A stretch of 64,000 bases of DNA, from NCBI RefSeq assembly GCF_900129265.1, contig NZ_FQVG01000003.1:1-64000 (forward strand), written 5' to 3'. The translations under genes were made by a program, and so were the position numbers. The DNA comes from Caloramator proteoclasticus DSM 10124 (GTDB taxonomy: Bacteria; Bacillota; Clostridia; Clostridiales; Caloramatoraceae). Shown here piece by piece: positions 1 through 9,192 of the stretch. Position 1 is the first letter of the stretch. Every line of letters starts with the position of its first letter. The notes beneath the pieces were generated by a model that saw nothing but the letters and a program-made list of their open reading frames with translations, did no database searches and was not told the origin of the DNA.

Positions 1-117
1 TATACAAATGCTTGTACTGAAGGCTTTAATAACAAAATTAAAGTTATTAAAAGAAATGCCTTCGGCTTTAAAAACTTTGATAGGTTTAGAAATAGAATTC
101 TTCATTGCTGTAATTAA
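1..117 (+). CDS. ISL3-family transposase, C-terminal fragment (runs off window start)
   Basis: Frame 1 is open from the first base to a TAA at 115-117 and encodes 38 residues ending in NFDRFRNRILHCCN. The preceding TEGFNNKIKVIKRNAFGF is the conserved C-terminal signature of ISL3-type DDE transposases. The 5' part lies outside the window, so I cannot tell whether the gene is intact. The stop is followed by the IS end, as expected. Confidence 0.85.
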   Translation, partial: YTNACTEGFNNKIKVIKRNAFGFKNFDRFRNRILHCCN

Positions 118-145
118 AGTAAATTATAATACCAAATTTTAGAAA

Positions 146-167
146 ACCAACTCCCGTTGGTCTTTTT
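146..167 (+). terminator. Intrinsic terminator of the ISL3 transposase
   Basis: ACCAAC-TCCC-GTTGGT forms a 6-bp stem followed by CTTTTTG. It lies between the transposase stop and the IS end. A second small hairpin, CCTGCAA/TTGCAGG (170-187), follows. Confidence 0.65.
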
Positions 168-288
168 GTCCTGCAATTTTTTGCAGGGGACTCTCCCCCA
201 TCCAACCTATCTTTATAAAATCACTCTCAAACAAGAAAGGACAGGCATTCTAATTGAATACCCGCCCCAACAATTGACAAAGAGCCAA

Positions 289-322
289 TTAATAGAGGCT
301 GAAATTTATCAGCCTCTATTAA
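289..322 (-). terminator. Terminator hairpin of the amylopullulanase gene, interrupted by the IS
   Basis: A perfect 14-bp stem, TTAATAGAGGCTGA / TCAGCCTCTATTAA, has a 6-nt loop. The stop codon TGA (309-311) lies at the edge of the loop. Downstream on the minus strand only two T residues remain before the ISL3 end, so the U-tract appears to have been separated from its stem by the insertion. Confidence 0.7.
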
Positions 323-3300
323 TAACATACTTTTTTGAAGATTTTCTTAAAATAAACATACCAGTTATTATTAATGCTAAAGATATAAATACTACTCCTT
401 CTAATGGGAATCCACCTGTTTTTGGAAGTTTATCATTTTCATTCTGTTTGTCATCAATTTTTCCATTATCCTTTTGCTCTTTTTCTTCTTTATCCTTTAC
501 GTCTTCTTTAATTTCAATCTTTTTATTTGTTATTATATAATCGCTGCAGTGAGTTATTACAAATGTAACTACTCCATTTTCAAAGGTACATTCAATTTCT
601 TCAAACTTTTGTGTTGCTGGATTAAAGTAATATACATAAGCTTTCTTTTCACTAAACTTATCATTATCTACTTTAACAGATACCTTTACATCAGTTCCAA
701 CTAAAATTCCAAAGTTACTCTTAATATTTAATGGAATATAGTAGCTATTTTTAAGTAGCTTATTTATCACATCAATATTATCCAATTTTTCTTCAACTGA
801 AAGTTTTAGGTCTCCATCTACATTAATTACAATATCCTTTGCATTAAATTTAAACTCTACTCCATCTACATCTACAACAAGTGTCAAATTCTTAGTTGCT
901 GCCAATGATAATACATCCCTTAATACCTTATCATCATTTAATCTTACTTTAACCTCTGAACCTTCCTTAGTATCGTTACTTAATATAGTATTAATATCTT
1001 CCATTGCATTTTTTACTTCTTTTTTATTCACTATAAAACTTGGATCATATGCATCCTTTAACTTTTCTGAATCAACAGCAACCTGTCTAAAGTTATCTAC
1101 TAATACAACACCTTGTTTTTCTAAAACTTGTACATTAACCTTACCATTTTGTACAGTATATTCTCTTCCAGTAACAGCATCTGTTAACTTACTTATATTT
1201 TGTGGTACATCTAATTCAATTGTTTTTGTTTCACCATTATTTATTAATACAAAGGCAGTTTCATTTTTTAGTGTTCTCTTAAAGGCAAATACACCATCAA
1301 GTTCTATCGGTGATATTTCTCCTGTTCTTAACACTTCATAAGTATTTCTCATATTTGCAAGTTTAGCATACCATTCAACCATATCCTTGTCGCCCTTACC
1401 CCAAGGGAATGCCCTTCTGTTATCTGGGTCATCTGCACCTGCTTGTGCTGCTTCATCTCCATAATAAATAACTGGTGCACCTGGGTAAGTCATCTGCATT
1501 AGTACAGCAAGCTTTAGAAGCTTCTTTGCATTTTCAGTTGGAGCCTCTGCAACAGCCTTTTGGCTCTTTTCGTAACCATCAAAAGCAGAAATTGCCCTTT
1601 GTGTGTCGTGGGAATCTATTAAGTTAAACATCGCATAGAAGGCTTCCTTTGGATATTGCTCTCTCACTAACTCTAAGACTTCCATTGTTTCTTTTGCATC
1701 CTTTTTACCCATTAGATAATCTAAAACAGCAGCTCTAAATCTATAGTTCATAACAGAATCATACATATCTCCAAGTAAGTATCTTGATGCATCGTCCCAT
1801 ATTTCGCCTATTATTACATTGTCGCCCTCTTCCTTTACTGCCCTTCTAAAATGCTGCCAAGTTTCATCTGATACTTCATTTGCCACATCAAGTCTCCAAC
1901 CGTTTGAACCTTGTCTTAACCAGAATCTTGAATTTGAATCTTGTCCATCTATTATTTCATCTGCCCAAGACTCAACCTTATACTCTGAACCATTTAATGC
2001 CTGAATTACTGGCATCGAATCGAATCCCCACCAGCCTTCATAGGCATAATGTTCATTCTTTGTACCTACATCAACTTTTCTATTTTCAATCTTAAACCAA
2101 TCCTTATAATGGAAATCAGTTATTCCAATTGATCTAAAGTAATCTTGAACTTGTTTTTCTGCCTCTTGTTGAGTTAGTCCCTTTTCGTTCATTAAGTCGT
2201 AAACCCTTGACCAATATTGGTATGCACCAAGTGGTTTACCCTTTGTCATATGTTTACCATACCTATCAAAGTAAATTGAGTCGTCTGAAACGTGGTTAAA
2301 TACTCCATCTAATATTATTTTCATTCCTCTTTGCTTTGCCTTATTTGCAAGTTCTACAAAGTCATCCATTGAACCAAGTAGTGGATCAAGTTCTCTATAG
2401 TCTGTTGCATCATATCTGTGGTTTGAAATTGATTTTGATATTGGGTTAAAGTATAGAACATTTACACCTAAAGATTGTAGGTAGTCAAGCTTTTGAATAA
2501 CTCCTCTAATATCTCCACCATACATTTCATTACACCATTCACCATCGCCCTTGGTTCCTTTATAACCATCATTGTTTTCTATTGAAGGAACCTCAGGTAT
2601 TGCATACCAATCTTCATAGAACTCGTATGGCAAGAAACCTCTTGCTAATTTCTGTGCATAATCATTATTTTTATCTCCATTGTAGAATCTATCAGGGAAT
2701 ATGTGATATATAACAGCATTCTTCATCCAGTCTGGTGTCTTGTAATCATTTAAATAAACATTTAAACCATAGTACATTACCTTGCCAAGCTCATCTGCCT
2801 TACCCCTACCGTAAAGACCATCATCATCACCGTAGGCCTTAACATCTGAACCATTGGATACTATAAAATAGTATTTATACATTCCCTTTTCATTTGGAGT
2901 AAATTTTGCTGTCCATAGGTAATATTCATCCTTTTGTTCCCTTGTCATATCAAAACTTAATTGTCCATTTGGAGTAAATACAACAAGCTTTGCCTGTGCT
3001 ATATCTCTACCTGTCTTTAGTCTAAGTGTTACCTCTTCACCAACCTTTACTGCACCAAATGGAACCTTATATTCACTGCTTCTTGAATCATAGAAAATTT
3101 TAGACACATCAATAGAACTTGAAACAGCATTATTAAATATTAAACCTGTGATTAAATCATAGCTGAATTTAACCCTTTTACCTTCTGTTAATGTAATATC
3201 TTGATATACAAATTCTTTATCGTCTACCTTAACTTTGATATTTGAATAAGTTGCTGCACCTAATTCAACTTCTGTTGAATAAACACCTCTTAACTCTAAG

Positions 3301-5588
3301 TCCTTCATAACATATTCTTTATTATCTATTACTAATTTTGGTCTTTCTTCATCTGATAGCCTTGGTATATATTTTGTTGAATCAGTTACTATGTGGCTTA
3401 TATCAGAATAGTAGAAGGTTACATCCTGAGTCTTTGGATTTTGCATTGTTATGTTTGCACCGTTTCTTTCTCCATTGTTTCCGTAGTTTTCATTCCAAGA
3501 ACCCATAGCAACTTTATATTCATATATACCTGCTGGAAGATTTTTAATTGTTAATTTATATAGATTGTCTCCTATATGCTTCATTCTTGTATTTTGATTT
3601 GATGGATCCCAGTCTCCTCCGCCTACAAAATGCTGTAGCGTACCTGCTAATATTGCTGTTCTTCCGCCAGGAACTTCAGAAAGCTCCCTAACAACCTTTG
3701 TTTCCTTTGTTAATTCAATACCTGAATTTTTATCCTTTCCCTTTAATTTTAAAACAACCTCTTCAACACCCTCTGGTAATGTTGAAACAACAAGCTTTCC
3801 ATTTTCTATTTTTGCAATATTATTTGGATTTTCAACAAGGCTCCATTCAACATCTAAATAGTCTTCTACACTTCCATCTTCTTTAAGTACTCTTCCCTTT
3901 AAAGTAAGTTCTGAATCCATTTGCATTTCAAAAGGAACAAGTAGCTCAATTAATCCTGGAACATATACAACCGAATTATCAAAGGCACCATCCCCTGTTT
4001 TTCTTGGGTTTACTGGGTCAAACATCCAGTTTCCATCAACAATAAATTTATATTGATAAACTCCAGGCAATACATTATCTAAAGTTATTGTAAATATGTC
4101 TCCTTGCTTTTCAAAGGTTCTTCTTTCCTTCCAGTCTTTATCTAATATTGAACCTGCAAGTTCTACCTTCCTAACCTTTCCTGTCAAATCTAAGTAATTA
4201 AATGTAACACTTGTTCCGTTTACTACTGGACTTTTAACCCTTGCTGGAACTTTAACAACAGAATTTTTCCCACCATATCCATCATCTGCTTGGTTTGGAT
4301 TTGATGGATCAGTTATCCAATTTCCATCTACTACAAATTTATATTTATATTCACCTGGGTTTAAAGTTAATTCAATACTCCAAACTCCCTTTTCATCCTT
4401 TACCATTAAATCTTTTTCTGCATTCCATCCATTAAAATCCCCAGCTAAATAAACTTTATTAGCATTATTATTTTTATATCTAAATATAACTCTTCCATCT
4501 GGATAAATTTCTGGACTTACAATAGGTGCCTCAAGACCTAATATTTCTGCAACTTTATCAGTATTATTTATGCTGTCATAAAGTTTTCTTTCCTTTACAT
4601 CAGCTATGAAGTAGACTATTTTACCTTCCTTTGGTATTGTTACTCTTAAATTACCACTTGAAGGTATGCCTCCTCCATCCCAGCTGTAATTTTCACAAGC
4701 CTTATAATCAAAGGTTCTATCTTCACTTTGTGGTGCAAAATACTTTGAGAAAATAAATTTTCCTTGTCCATCTAAATAATAAAACTCAAATCCCTTAAGT
4801 GCTGCATCCCACTCTCCACTTTGAACTTCTCTTATTGGCCCAATTAGTGAAACAACAGTATTAATATCTGGATTGTTTACTGAATCTACACATAAATTTA
4901 ATTCTGGATTAGCAAGGAATGTAACATTAACATTGTCTGTTAACTTATCCTTTTTAATAACTCTATTGCTTCCTTGTATTTCTCCTGCTCCCCAAACGTG
5001 GTTGTAGGCAACCTTATATTCAAAATCCTTATCCTGAGGAGTTAAAGTAAATGTACCCTTATAGAATCCTCCTCCTATATACTCAAGGTCGAAATTTGTA
5101 TCTGCTGGATTCCAATCTTGTCCATTTTGTAAAAAGCCATTAAGTGTACCTACAAGTGTTGCACTGTTTTTAAATCTTTGAGATTCATTAATGGAGTCAT
5201 AAACTTCCTTATTCTTTGCATCAAATCTGAAAATTACCTTAGTATTGTCAGCAGGAACCTTTAATTTTCTATTATCCCCACCTGGGATGCATCCATCCCA
5301 CTTGCCATTGAAGGCAACCTTATACTCATAGTCTCCTGCTTTTTTGAAGGTTACTACCTTTTCATAGACACCATTTTGGTATAGTTTCATAAAACCTTCA
5401 GGATTTTCTGGCCTCCAGTTTGAATCCTTATTGTCGCCATCTGGAGTAAAGTTACCAACAAGTGAAACGATTAAGTCAGCAGATAAATAGTTTACCTCTG
5501 CACTTGCCCTTGGTGTTAACCTTGGAAATAGAGTAAACATAAAAAAGAACACCAATAGCCAGCTTAGAGGTTTTTTGATTTTTTGCAT
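309..5588 (-). CDS. Secreted, wall-anchored multidomain amylopullulanase (GH13)
   Basis: A 1759-residue extracellular alpha-glucan hydrolase. Seen: a signal peptide (about 1-30, ending ASA), repeated starch-binding X25-like modules (roughly 35-340 and 640-740), two CBM48/E-set-like modules with VDGNW motifs (about 350-540), an Ig-like segment, an N-domain (about 870-975), then the GH13 barrel. The four GH13 motifs are intact: DGVFNH (1094-1099), GWRLDVANE with nucleophile D1234, GEIWDD with acid/base E1262, and LIDSHD with D1328. The C-terminus has LPKTG (1721-1725), a hydrophobic helix and a basic tail, a sortase signal. Family knowledge makes it an amylopullulanase or neopullulanase cutting alpha-1,4 and possibly alpha-1,6 bonds in starch and pullulan; the exact specificity is inferred. 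The ATG follows a GGGGGG-type ribosome site. No sortase gene lies in the window. It probably acts with the type I pullulanase at 14192. Confidence 0.9.
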   Translation of the reverse strand: MQKIKKPLSWLLVFFFMFTLFPRLTPRASAEVNYLSADLIVSLVGNFTPDGDNKDSNWRPENPEGFMKLYQNGVYEKVVTFKKAGDYEYKVAFNGKWDGCIPGGDNRKLKVPADNTKVIFRFDAKNKEVYDSINESQRFKNSATLVGTLNGFLQNGQDWNPADTNFDLEYIGGGFYKGTFTLTPQDKDFEYKVAYNHVWGAGEIQGSNRVIKKDKLTDNVNVTFLANPELNLCVDSVNNPDINTVVSLIGPIREVQSGEWDAALKGFEFYYLDGQGKFIFSKYFAPQSEDRTFDYKACENYSWDGGGIPSSGNLRVTIPKEGKIVYFIADVKERKLYDSINNTDKVAEILGLEAPIVSPEIYPDGRVIFRYKNNNANKVYLAGDFNGWNAEKDLMVKDEKGVWSIELTLNPGEYKYKFVVDGNWITDPSNPNQADDGYGGKNSVVKVPARVKSPVVNGTSVTFNYLDLTGKVRKVELAGSILDKDWKERRTFEKQGDIFTITLDNVLPGVYQYKFIVDGNWMFDPVNPRKTGDGAFDNSVVYVPGLIELLVPFEMQMDSELTLKGRVLKEDGSVEDYLDVEWSLVENPNNIAKIENGKLVVSTLPEGVEEVVLKLKGKDKNSGIELTKETKVVRELSEVPGGRTAILAGTLQHFVGGGDWDPSNQNTRMKHIGDNLYKLTIKNLPAGIYEYKVAMGSWNENYGNNGERNGANITMQNPKTQDVTFYYSDISHIVTDSTKYIPRLSDEERPKLVIDNKEYVMKDLELRGVYSTEVELGAATYSNIKVKVDDKEFVYQDITLTEGKRVKFSYDLITGLIFNNAVSSSIDVSKIFYDSRSSEYKVPFGAVKVGEEVTLRLKTGRDIAQAKLVVFTPNGQLSFDMTREQKDEYYLWTAKFTPNEKGMYKYYFIVSNGSDVKAYGDDDGLYGRGKADELGKVMYYGLNVYLNDYKTPDWMKNAVIYHIFPDRFYNGDKNNDYAQKLARGFLPYEFYEDWYAIPEVPSIENNDGYKGTKGDGEWCNEMYGGDIRGVIQKLDYLQSLGVNVLYFNPISKSISNHRYDATDYRELDPLLGSMDDFVELANKAKQRGMKIILDGVFNHVSDDSIYFDRYGKHMTKGKPLGAYQYWSRVYDLMNEKGLTQQEAEKQVQDYFRSIGITDFHYKDWFKIENRKVDVGTKNEHYAYEGWWGFDSMPVIQALNGSEYKVESWADEIIDGQDSNSRFWLRQGSNGWRLDVANEVSDETWQHFRRAVKEEGDNVIIGEIWDDASRYLLGDMYDSVMNYRFRAAVLDYLMGKKDAKETMEVLELVREQYPKEAFYAMFNLIDSHDTQRAISAFDGYEKSQKAVAEAPTENAKKLLKLAVLMQMTYPGAPVIYYGDEAAQAGADDPDNRRAFPWGKGDKDMVEWYAKLANMRNTYEVLRTGEISPIELDGVFAFKRTLKNETAFVLINNGETKTIELDVPQNISKLTDAVTGREYTVQNGKVNVQVLEKQGVVLVDNFRQVAVDSEKLKDAYDPSFIVNKKEVKNAMEDINTILSNDTKEGSEVKVRLNDDKVLRDVLSLAATKNLTLVVDVDGVEFKFNAKDIVINVDGDLKLSVEEKLDNIDVINKLLKNSYYIPLNIKSNFGILVGTDVKVSVKVDNDKFSEKKAYVYYFNPATQKFEEIECTFENGVVTFVITHCSDYIITNKKIEIKEDVKDKEEKEQKDNGKIDDKQNENDKLPKTGGFPLEGVVFISLALIITGMFILRKSSKKYVINRG

Positions 5589-5658
5589 TTTTTAGCCCCC
5601 CTCTATGCAATCGTTTGTTCATTATAATTGTAAAGATTTTTTGAAATCTTTTCAATAA

Positions 5659-5697
5659 TTTACAAACTTATTTTTTTAAAAAAATTAAGTTTGTAAA
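5659..5697. repeat. Long near-perfect inverted repeat upstream of the amylopullulanase
   Basis: TTTACAAACTTA-T7 and A7-T-TAAGTTTGTAAA form about 19 paired bases with a single bulge. It lies between the terminator of the metallophosphoesterase operon and the start of the amylopullulanase, about 70 bp before the start codon. It could be an operator for the amylopullulanase or a second hairpin terminator. I see no clear CcpA cre in it. Confidence 0.5.
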
Positions 5698-5702
5698 CAA
5701 TA

Positions 5703-5745
5703 AAAGAGTCCCATTTAAGATTTTTAATCTTACATAGGACTCTTT
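5703..5745 (-). terminator. Terminator of the four-gene operon 5755-9071
   Basis: AAAGAGTCC pairs with GGACTCTTT, with an inner AAGATT/AATCTT stem. On the minus strand it is followed by TTATTG. It lies 10 bp after the metallophosphoesterase stop codon. Confidence 0.75.
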
Positions 5746-5754
5746 CAAAAATTT

Positions 5755-6888
5755 TTATCTACTTTTTGAAACTTTTATGCTTACAATTTCACTCAATGTT
5801 GCAACTCTAATCGGTGGTCCCCAAGTACCATATCCACTCGAAACAACGAGAGTAAAATCACCCTCCTGCATTATACCGTGGTCGATATCATATATCTTTC
5901 CTGTAATATAATTTATAGGGAAGAACTGACCCTTATGGGTGTGACCACTTAGTTGCAAATCTACTTCTGCCTCTTTTACCTCCTGTATATTTCTTGGCTG
6001 ATGGTCAACTACTATTATATATTTATTTTTATCTAAACCCTCTACTAAATCCTTTATGCTCCTTCTCTCTTTTCCATTAACCCTTGATGAAGATAGGTCA
6101 TCTCTACCTACTAAATATACTCCATCTACTTTCTTCACATCATCGATAATTAATCCTATACCTGCCTCACCATAACATTTTTTTACTTTTTCTATATCTC
6201 TTGATATATATTCGTGATTTCCAAGTACAGCATACACACCATATTTTGATTTTATATTCTTTAATATTTCTCCATATCTTCTTTTTTCAAAGATATCAAT
6301 ATCATCATCTATCAAATCTCCTGCAAATATAACAATATCAGGAGATTGTCTGTTAATTAGATTGACAAGTTTATTCAATCTTCTCTCTGTGATGATTGTT
6401 CCAAGATGAACATCACTTACCATAACTATATTCAAATCTTCATCAATCTCTTTTTTAGTTGATAATTTATATTCTGCGACTTTAGTATTTAGTGCATTTA
6501 TTGTACCTACAATTATTAATAATATAATTAAGGCTGCAACAAAAATATTAGCATAGGCCAGGACTGCAGGCGTTTTATATCCCTTTATTAGGATTTTAAG
6601 TGCAAACCTTAAGATATCTACCAAAAAGAAGGCAATCATTACATAGAATAAAACAGCAATATAATAGGAACCTAAAAGGCTTATAATGTAGTTTAAATTT
6701 TTTGATAGGTATTTTCTTAAAAACCTTTCAAGTATAAAACTTAAGGACAAAAATATAATTACAACCCAATAAAGCTTTGCACTTAAAAAGGGCATTATTC
6801 TTTTTATGTTTCTAAACATTCTAAGTCCTAAATAATAATTGCCAAGTCCATATACAACAATTGTTATTAGTATAAAAAAAACTATCAT
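5755..6888 (-). CDS. Membrane metallophosphoesterase (YkuE/YaeI-like)
   Basis: 377 residues. The first ~130 form four hydrophobic segments, then a soluble calcineurin-like phosphoesterase domain begins. The metal-binding motifs are all visible: SDVHLG (about 157), FAGDLIDDD, LGNHEY, and GHTHKGQFFP (about 314-323). The active site should therefore be an intact dinuclear metal centre, tethered to the membrane. Related proteins such as E. coli YaeI act on UDP-2,3-diacylglucosamine-like lipids or unknown phosphoesters; the substrate here is unknown. It is the last gene of a co-directional run of four, 26 bp after the alpha/beta hydrolase, and is followed by a terminator. Confidence 0.85.
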   Translation of the reverse strand: MIVFFILITIVVYGLGNYYLGLRMFRNIKRIMPFLSAKLYWVVIIFLSLSFILERFLRKYLSKNLNYIISLLGSYYIAVLFYVMIAFFLVDILRFALKILIKGYKTPAVLAYANIFVAALIILLIIVGTINALNTKVAEYKLSTKKEIDEDLNIVMVSDVHLGTIITERRLNKLVNLINRQSPDIVIFAGDLIDDDIDIFEKRRYGEILKNIKSKYGVYAVLGNHEYISRDIEKVKKCYGEAGIGLIIDDVKKVDGVYLVGRDDLSSSRVNGKERRSIKDLVEGLDKNKYIIVVDHQPRNIQEVKEAEVDLQLSGHTHKGQFFPINYITGKIYDIDHGIMQEGDFTLVVSSGYGTWGPPIRVATLSEIVSIKVSKSR

Positions 6889-6914
6889 AACATCTCCTCA
6901 TTTGTATATATTTC

Positions 6915-7652
6915 CTATTTGATTATATCCAAAAACTTTACGATATATTCAGATGTTATATTCTGCTGCTCTTCTTCACTTATTTTTGCTTCCCCATCTC
7001 CCTTTTGCTTTCCATAGCTTCCAAACTGACCGTGATTTCCACCTTTTATTTCTACAAATACTGTATCATTAGGCATAATATTTTTTGAAGATTTTATTTT
7101 ATCTAAGTTTGCTACTTTATCTTCACTTCCCCATATTGAAAGAGCCTTTATATCTTTATCTTTAAAATTAAATTTTTCCTGTGGATAGGATGCAAGAAGA
7201 AAAAGTCCCTTTATTTTATCTAAATGATTGTAGGCATAGTCTGATGCCATAACTCCTCCTAAAGAATGTCCTCCTATAACCCAAATGTCTATATCACTAT
7301 TTTCCTTTATAACTTCCTCCGCCTTATTTTTACCAAATATCGCTAAATTAAGGGGCATAGGGGTTATAACTACCCTATAACCTTTTTCTGCAATTTTAGA
7401 TGCTATCTTAATATATGCTGAAGATTCAACCTTTCCTCCAGGATAAAATATAACTCCCTTTTCTGCTTTTTTATCTAAAGGATTTATAACAATGTTTCTG
7501 TCTATTTGTATTTTTACTTTTTCATTAGATTTTATAAATGCTTCTACATCAAAATTTGGTTTGTATGCTGGAACTGCCCATACTAAAAATATAATAGTCA
7601 ATATGCAAATTAAACTTAATAAGACTCCTGCAATTTTTTTAGCCTTCTTCAA
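6915..7652 (-). CDS. Membrane-anchored alpha/beta hydrolase
   Basis: 245 residues with an N-terminal hydrophobic anchor (about 5-28) and an alpha/beta-hydrolase fold. The nucleophile elbow GGHSLGG (Ser near 128), a late acid in WGSEDK, and the C-terminal GGNHGQFG histidine complete a catalytic triad. The pattern fits the alpha/beta hydrolase family 5 group, which includes esterases and lipases; no substrate can be named. It lies 13 bp after the dehydrogenase gene and 26 bp before the metallophosphoesterase. Both end genes of this pair look membrane-linked, so a lipid or envelope substrate is a reasonable guess. Confidence 0.8.
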   Translation of the reverse strand: MKKAKKIAGVLLSLICILTIIFLVWAVPAYKPNFDVEAFIKSNEKVKIQIDRNIVINPLDKKAEKGVIFYPGGKVESSAYIKIASKIAEKGYRVVITPMPLNLAIFGKNKAEEVIKENSDIDIWVIGGHSLGGVMASDYAYNHLDKIKGLFLLASYPQEKFNFKDKDIKALSIWGSEDKVANLDKIKSSKNIMPNDTVFVEIKGGNHGQFGSYGKQKGDGEAKISEEEQQNITSEYIVKFLDIIK

Positions 7653-7665
7653 ATCTTCTCACCTC

Positions 7666-8430
7666 TTATACCTTTTCTAACCATCTCTTAAATTTATTAT
7701 ACTGAGATTTCTGATAAAGTTTATAAATAAAAGGAAAAATCCTATTTAATATAGAAATTATAACAAATGTTTTTGATGGATATACATATTTTTTATTTCT
7801 CTCCATACCTTTTATTATACATCCTGCAACATAGTGGGCAGACTGACTTGGGAAAGGTACTGGTGCAGTTTTTGTTGATGTTTTAAAGAAATTTGTTCTT
7901 GTTGCTATAGGATATACAATCATTAGATGACAGTTTTTATCCATCTCAAATCTGTATGCATTTTGGAAAGAATCTACTGCACTCTTTGTTGCAGAATAAA
8001 GTGCATATCCAGGAAGAGGCATCTTTGCAACAGCTGAATCGGTTATAACATACATAAAACTATTATTTTTATTTATATTTTTCATCTTCTCTAAACAATA
8101 TATTGGTGCAAATACATTTGTCTTAAATATCCTTTCTATATGTTCATAATTTGCCTCTTCAATTTTTTCATAATATGCAAAACCTGCATTAGCTATAAAT
8201 ATATCTATTTTATCAAACAATTCTAAAGCAAAATCAAATAGTTTATCTAATTCCTCTTTATTTGAAACATCACATTGATAGGGATATACATTATTTATTT
8301 TAGGTATTTTATCTACATCCCTTGAAACAGCTATTATTTTACACCCTTTTTGTGACATCATATATAAAAGCTCAAGACCTATACCAGATGATGCACCTGT
8401 TAATATAATATTTTTACCCATTAAATTCAT
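7666..8430 (-). CDS. Short-chain dehydrogenase/reductase
   Basis: 254 residues with the classical SDR pattern: TGASSGIG cofactor-binding loop (about 12-19), NAG motif (IANAGFAYYE), an active-site Ser (ITDSAVA) and YSATK (Tyr/Lys catalytic pair). The protein ends in a hydrophobic and basic stretch that may associate with membrane. It belongs to the NAD(P)-dependent oxidoreductases resembling DltE/YqjQ types acting on lipid-like or hydrophobic alcohols; the substrate is not identifiable. Its ATG overlaps the stop of the preceding ADC-like gene by 4 bp (ATGA), so the two are translationally coupled. Confidence 0.85.
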   Translation of the reverse strand: MNLMGKNIILTGASSGIGLELLYMMSQKGCKIIAVSRDVDKIPKINNVYPYQCDVSNKEELDKLFDFALELFDKIDIFIANAGFAYYEKIEEANYEHIERIFKTNVFAPIYCLEKMKNINKNNSFMYVITDSAVAKMPLPGYALYSATKSAVDSFQNAYRFEMDKNCHLMIVYPIATRTNFFKTSTKTAPVPFPSQSAHYVAGCIIKGMERNKKYVYPSKTFVIISILNRIFPFIYKLYQKSQYNKFKRWLEKV

Positions 8431-9071
8431 AATTTCATCCCCTCTATTTCAGCCTTTGGAAATACAATATTAAAATCAGTAACTTTAACAACAGCAATTG
8501 GTTTATAGTATTGTATATTAGGAAAATACTTTTCATTAATTTCTATCTGTTCTATCCTTGCAAAACTCCCCTTACCGCTGCCATAAAAATTTGTGTAATA
8601 TAATTTGTCCTCTTGTTTTTGAACTAATGGAAATGGTAAAAGTTTTGTATTTACAGGAAACTTTATTTTTCCATCTTTAAAAGTTATTTTTAATATCCTT
8701 TCTTCTCCCTTTGAAAATTCTACTTGACTCACATTCCCATTTTGTTTTATGTTGCAATCCGCAATCTCCTTTGGTATAGCCCAATTCCTTATTCCATTTA
8801 CAACGCTTTCTTGTGTTGTTACATATATTTTTGATATGGTATTTAATTTTTTACCATTGAATTTAAATTTCCCTGGTATAAAAAGAAGCTCCCTATACGG
8901 CCCTACATCCGACTCCTTGTAGTCCACAATCATAACACACCCTAATCCACCACAGTGACAATCCTTTAAAAAATCCTGTGAAAATATGTGATTCTTTATA
9001 AAGCTTTTTTTAAATTTATAGAGCAATATATACCCATCACCCTTTAAACTCCAAGGTGCCTCCTTATACAT
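8427..9071 (-). CDS. Acetoacetate decarboxylase-fold protein
   Basis: 214 residues. The pattern PW-L-GDGY, CGGLGCVMIVDY, VGPYRELLFIPG and NWAIPKEIADC matches the acetoacetate decarboxylase superfamily (PF06314). In true acetoacetate decarboxylase a lysine pair forms the Schiff base. Here a single Lys (IPKE) lies in the corresponding region, so the reaction may differ. Many members of this family are of unknown function. It is the first gene of a four-gene operon and overlaps the SDR gene by 4 bp. A beta-keto acid or ketone intermediate handed to the SDR is conceivable but unproven. Confidence 0.65.
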   Translation of the reverse strand: MYKEAPWSLKGDGYILLYKFKKSFIKNHIFSQDFLKDCHCGGLGCVMIVDYKESDVGPYRELLFIPGKFKFNGKKLNTISKIYVTTQESVVNGIRNWAIPKEIADCNIKQNGNVSQVEFSKGEERILKITFKDGKIKFPVNTKLLPFPLVQKQEDKLYYTNFYGSGKGSFARIEQIEINEKYFPNIQYYKPIAVVKVTDFNIVFPKAEIEGMKL

Positions 9072-9192
9072 AAAAATCCCCCTTACATCAACTATTTAAT
9101 AATTATTATATAATATTTTTTACTAAAATTGTATTAACAATTTGTGTACATAAGTACAATAACACCCAGATAATTTTAAGCATAAAGTAGCT

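Larger units (their letters stand above)
1..286 (+). mobile_element. Right end of an ISL3-family insertion sequence
   Basis: The stretch holds the 3' end of a transposase, a terminator hairpin and a terminal repeat whose outward-facing end (reverse strand from 286) reads GGCTCTTTGTCAATTGTTGG, the style of end known for ISL3-family elements. The IS boundary is placed at 286. The next eight bases, AATTAATA (287-294), would be one copy of the 8-bp target duplication usual for this family; the other copy lies outside the window. The element abuts the terminator palindrome of the amylopullulanase gene, so it probably inserted into that terminator. Confidence 0.8.

Noticed and set aside
157-540. 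Open frame of 127 codons overlapping the end of the amylopullulanase gene
   Set aside because: It runs antisense to the LPKTG-coding region and through the IS end, has no ribosome site and gives a low-complexity Phe/Ser-rich translation.
5608-5623. CcpA cre-like TGCAATCGTTTGTTCA before the amylopullulanase
   Set aside because: It contains the central CG but is two bases longer than the 14-bp consensus, so I do not call it.
9120-9175. Small palindromes (AATTGTATTAACAATT, TGTACATAAGTACA) upstream of the ADC-like gene as operators
   Set aside because: They are short and AT-rich and not repeated elsewhere in the window; not enough to support a regulator site.
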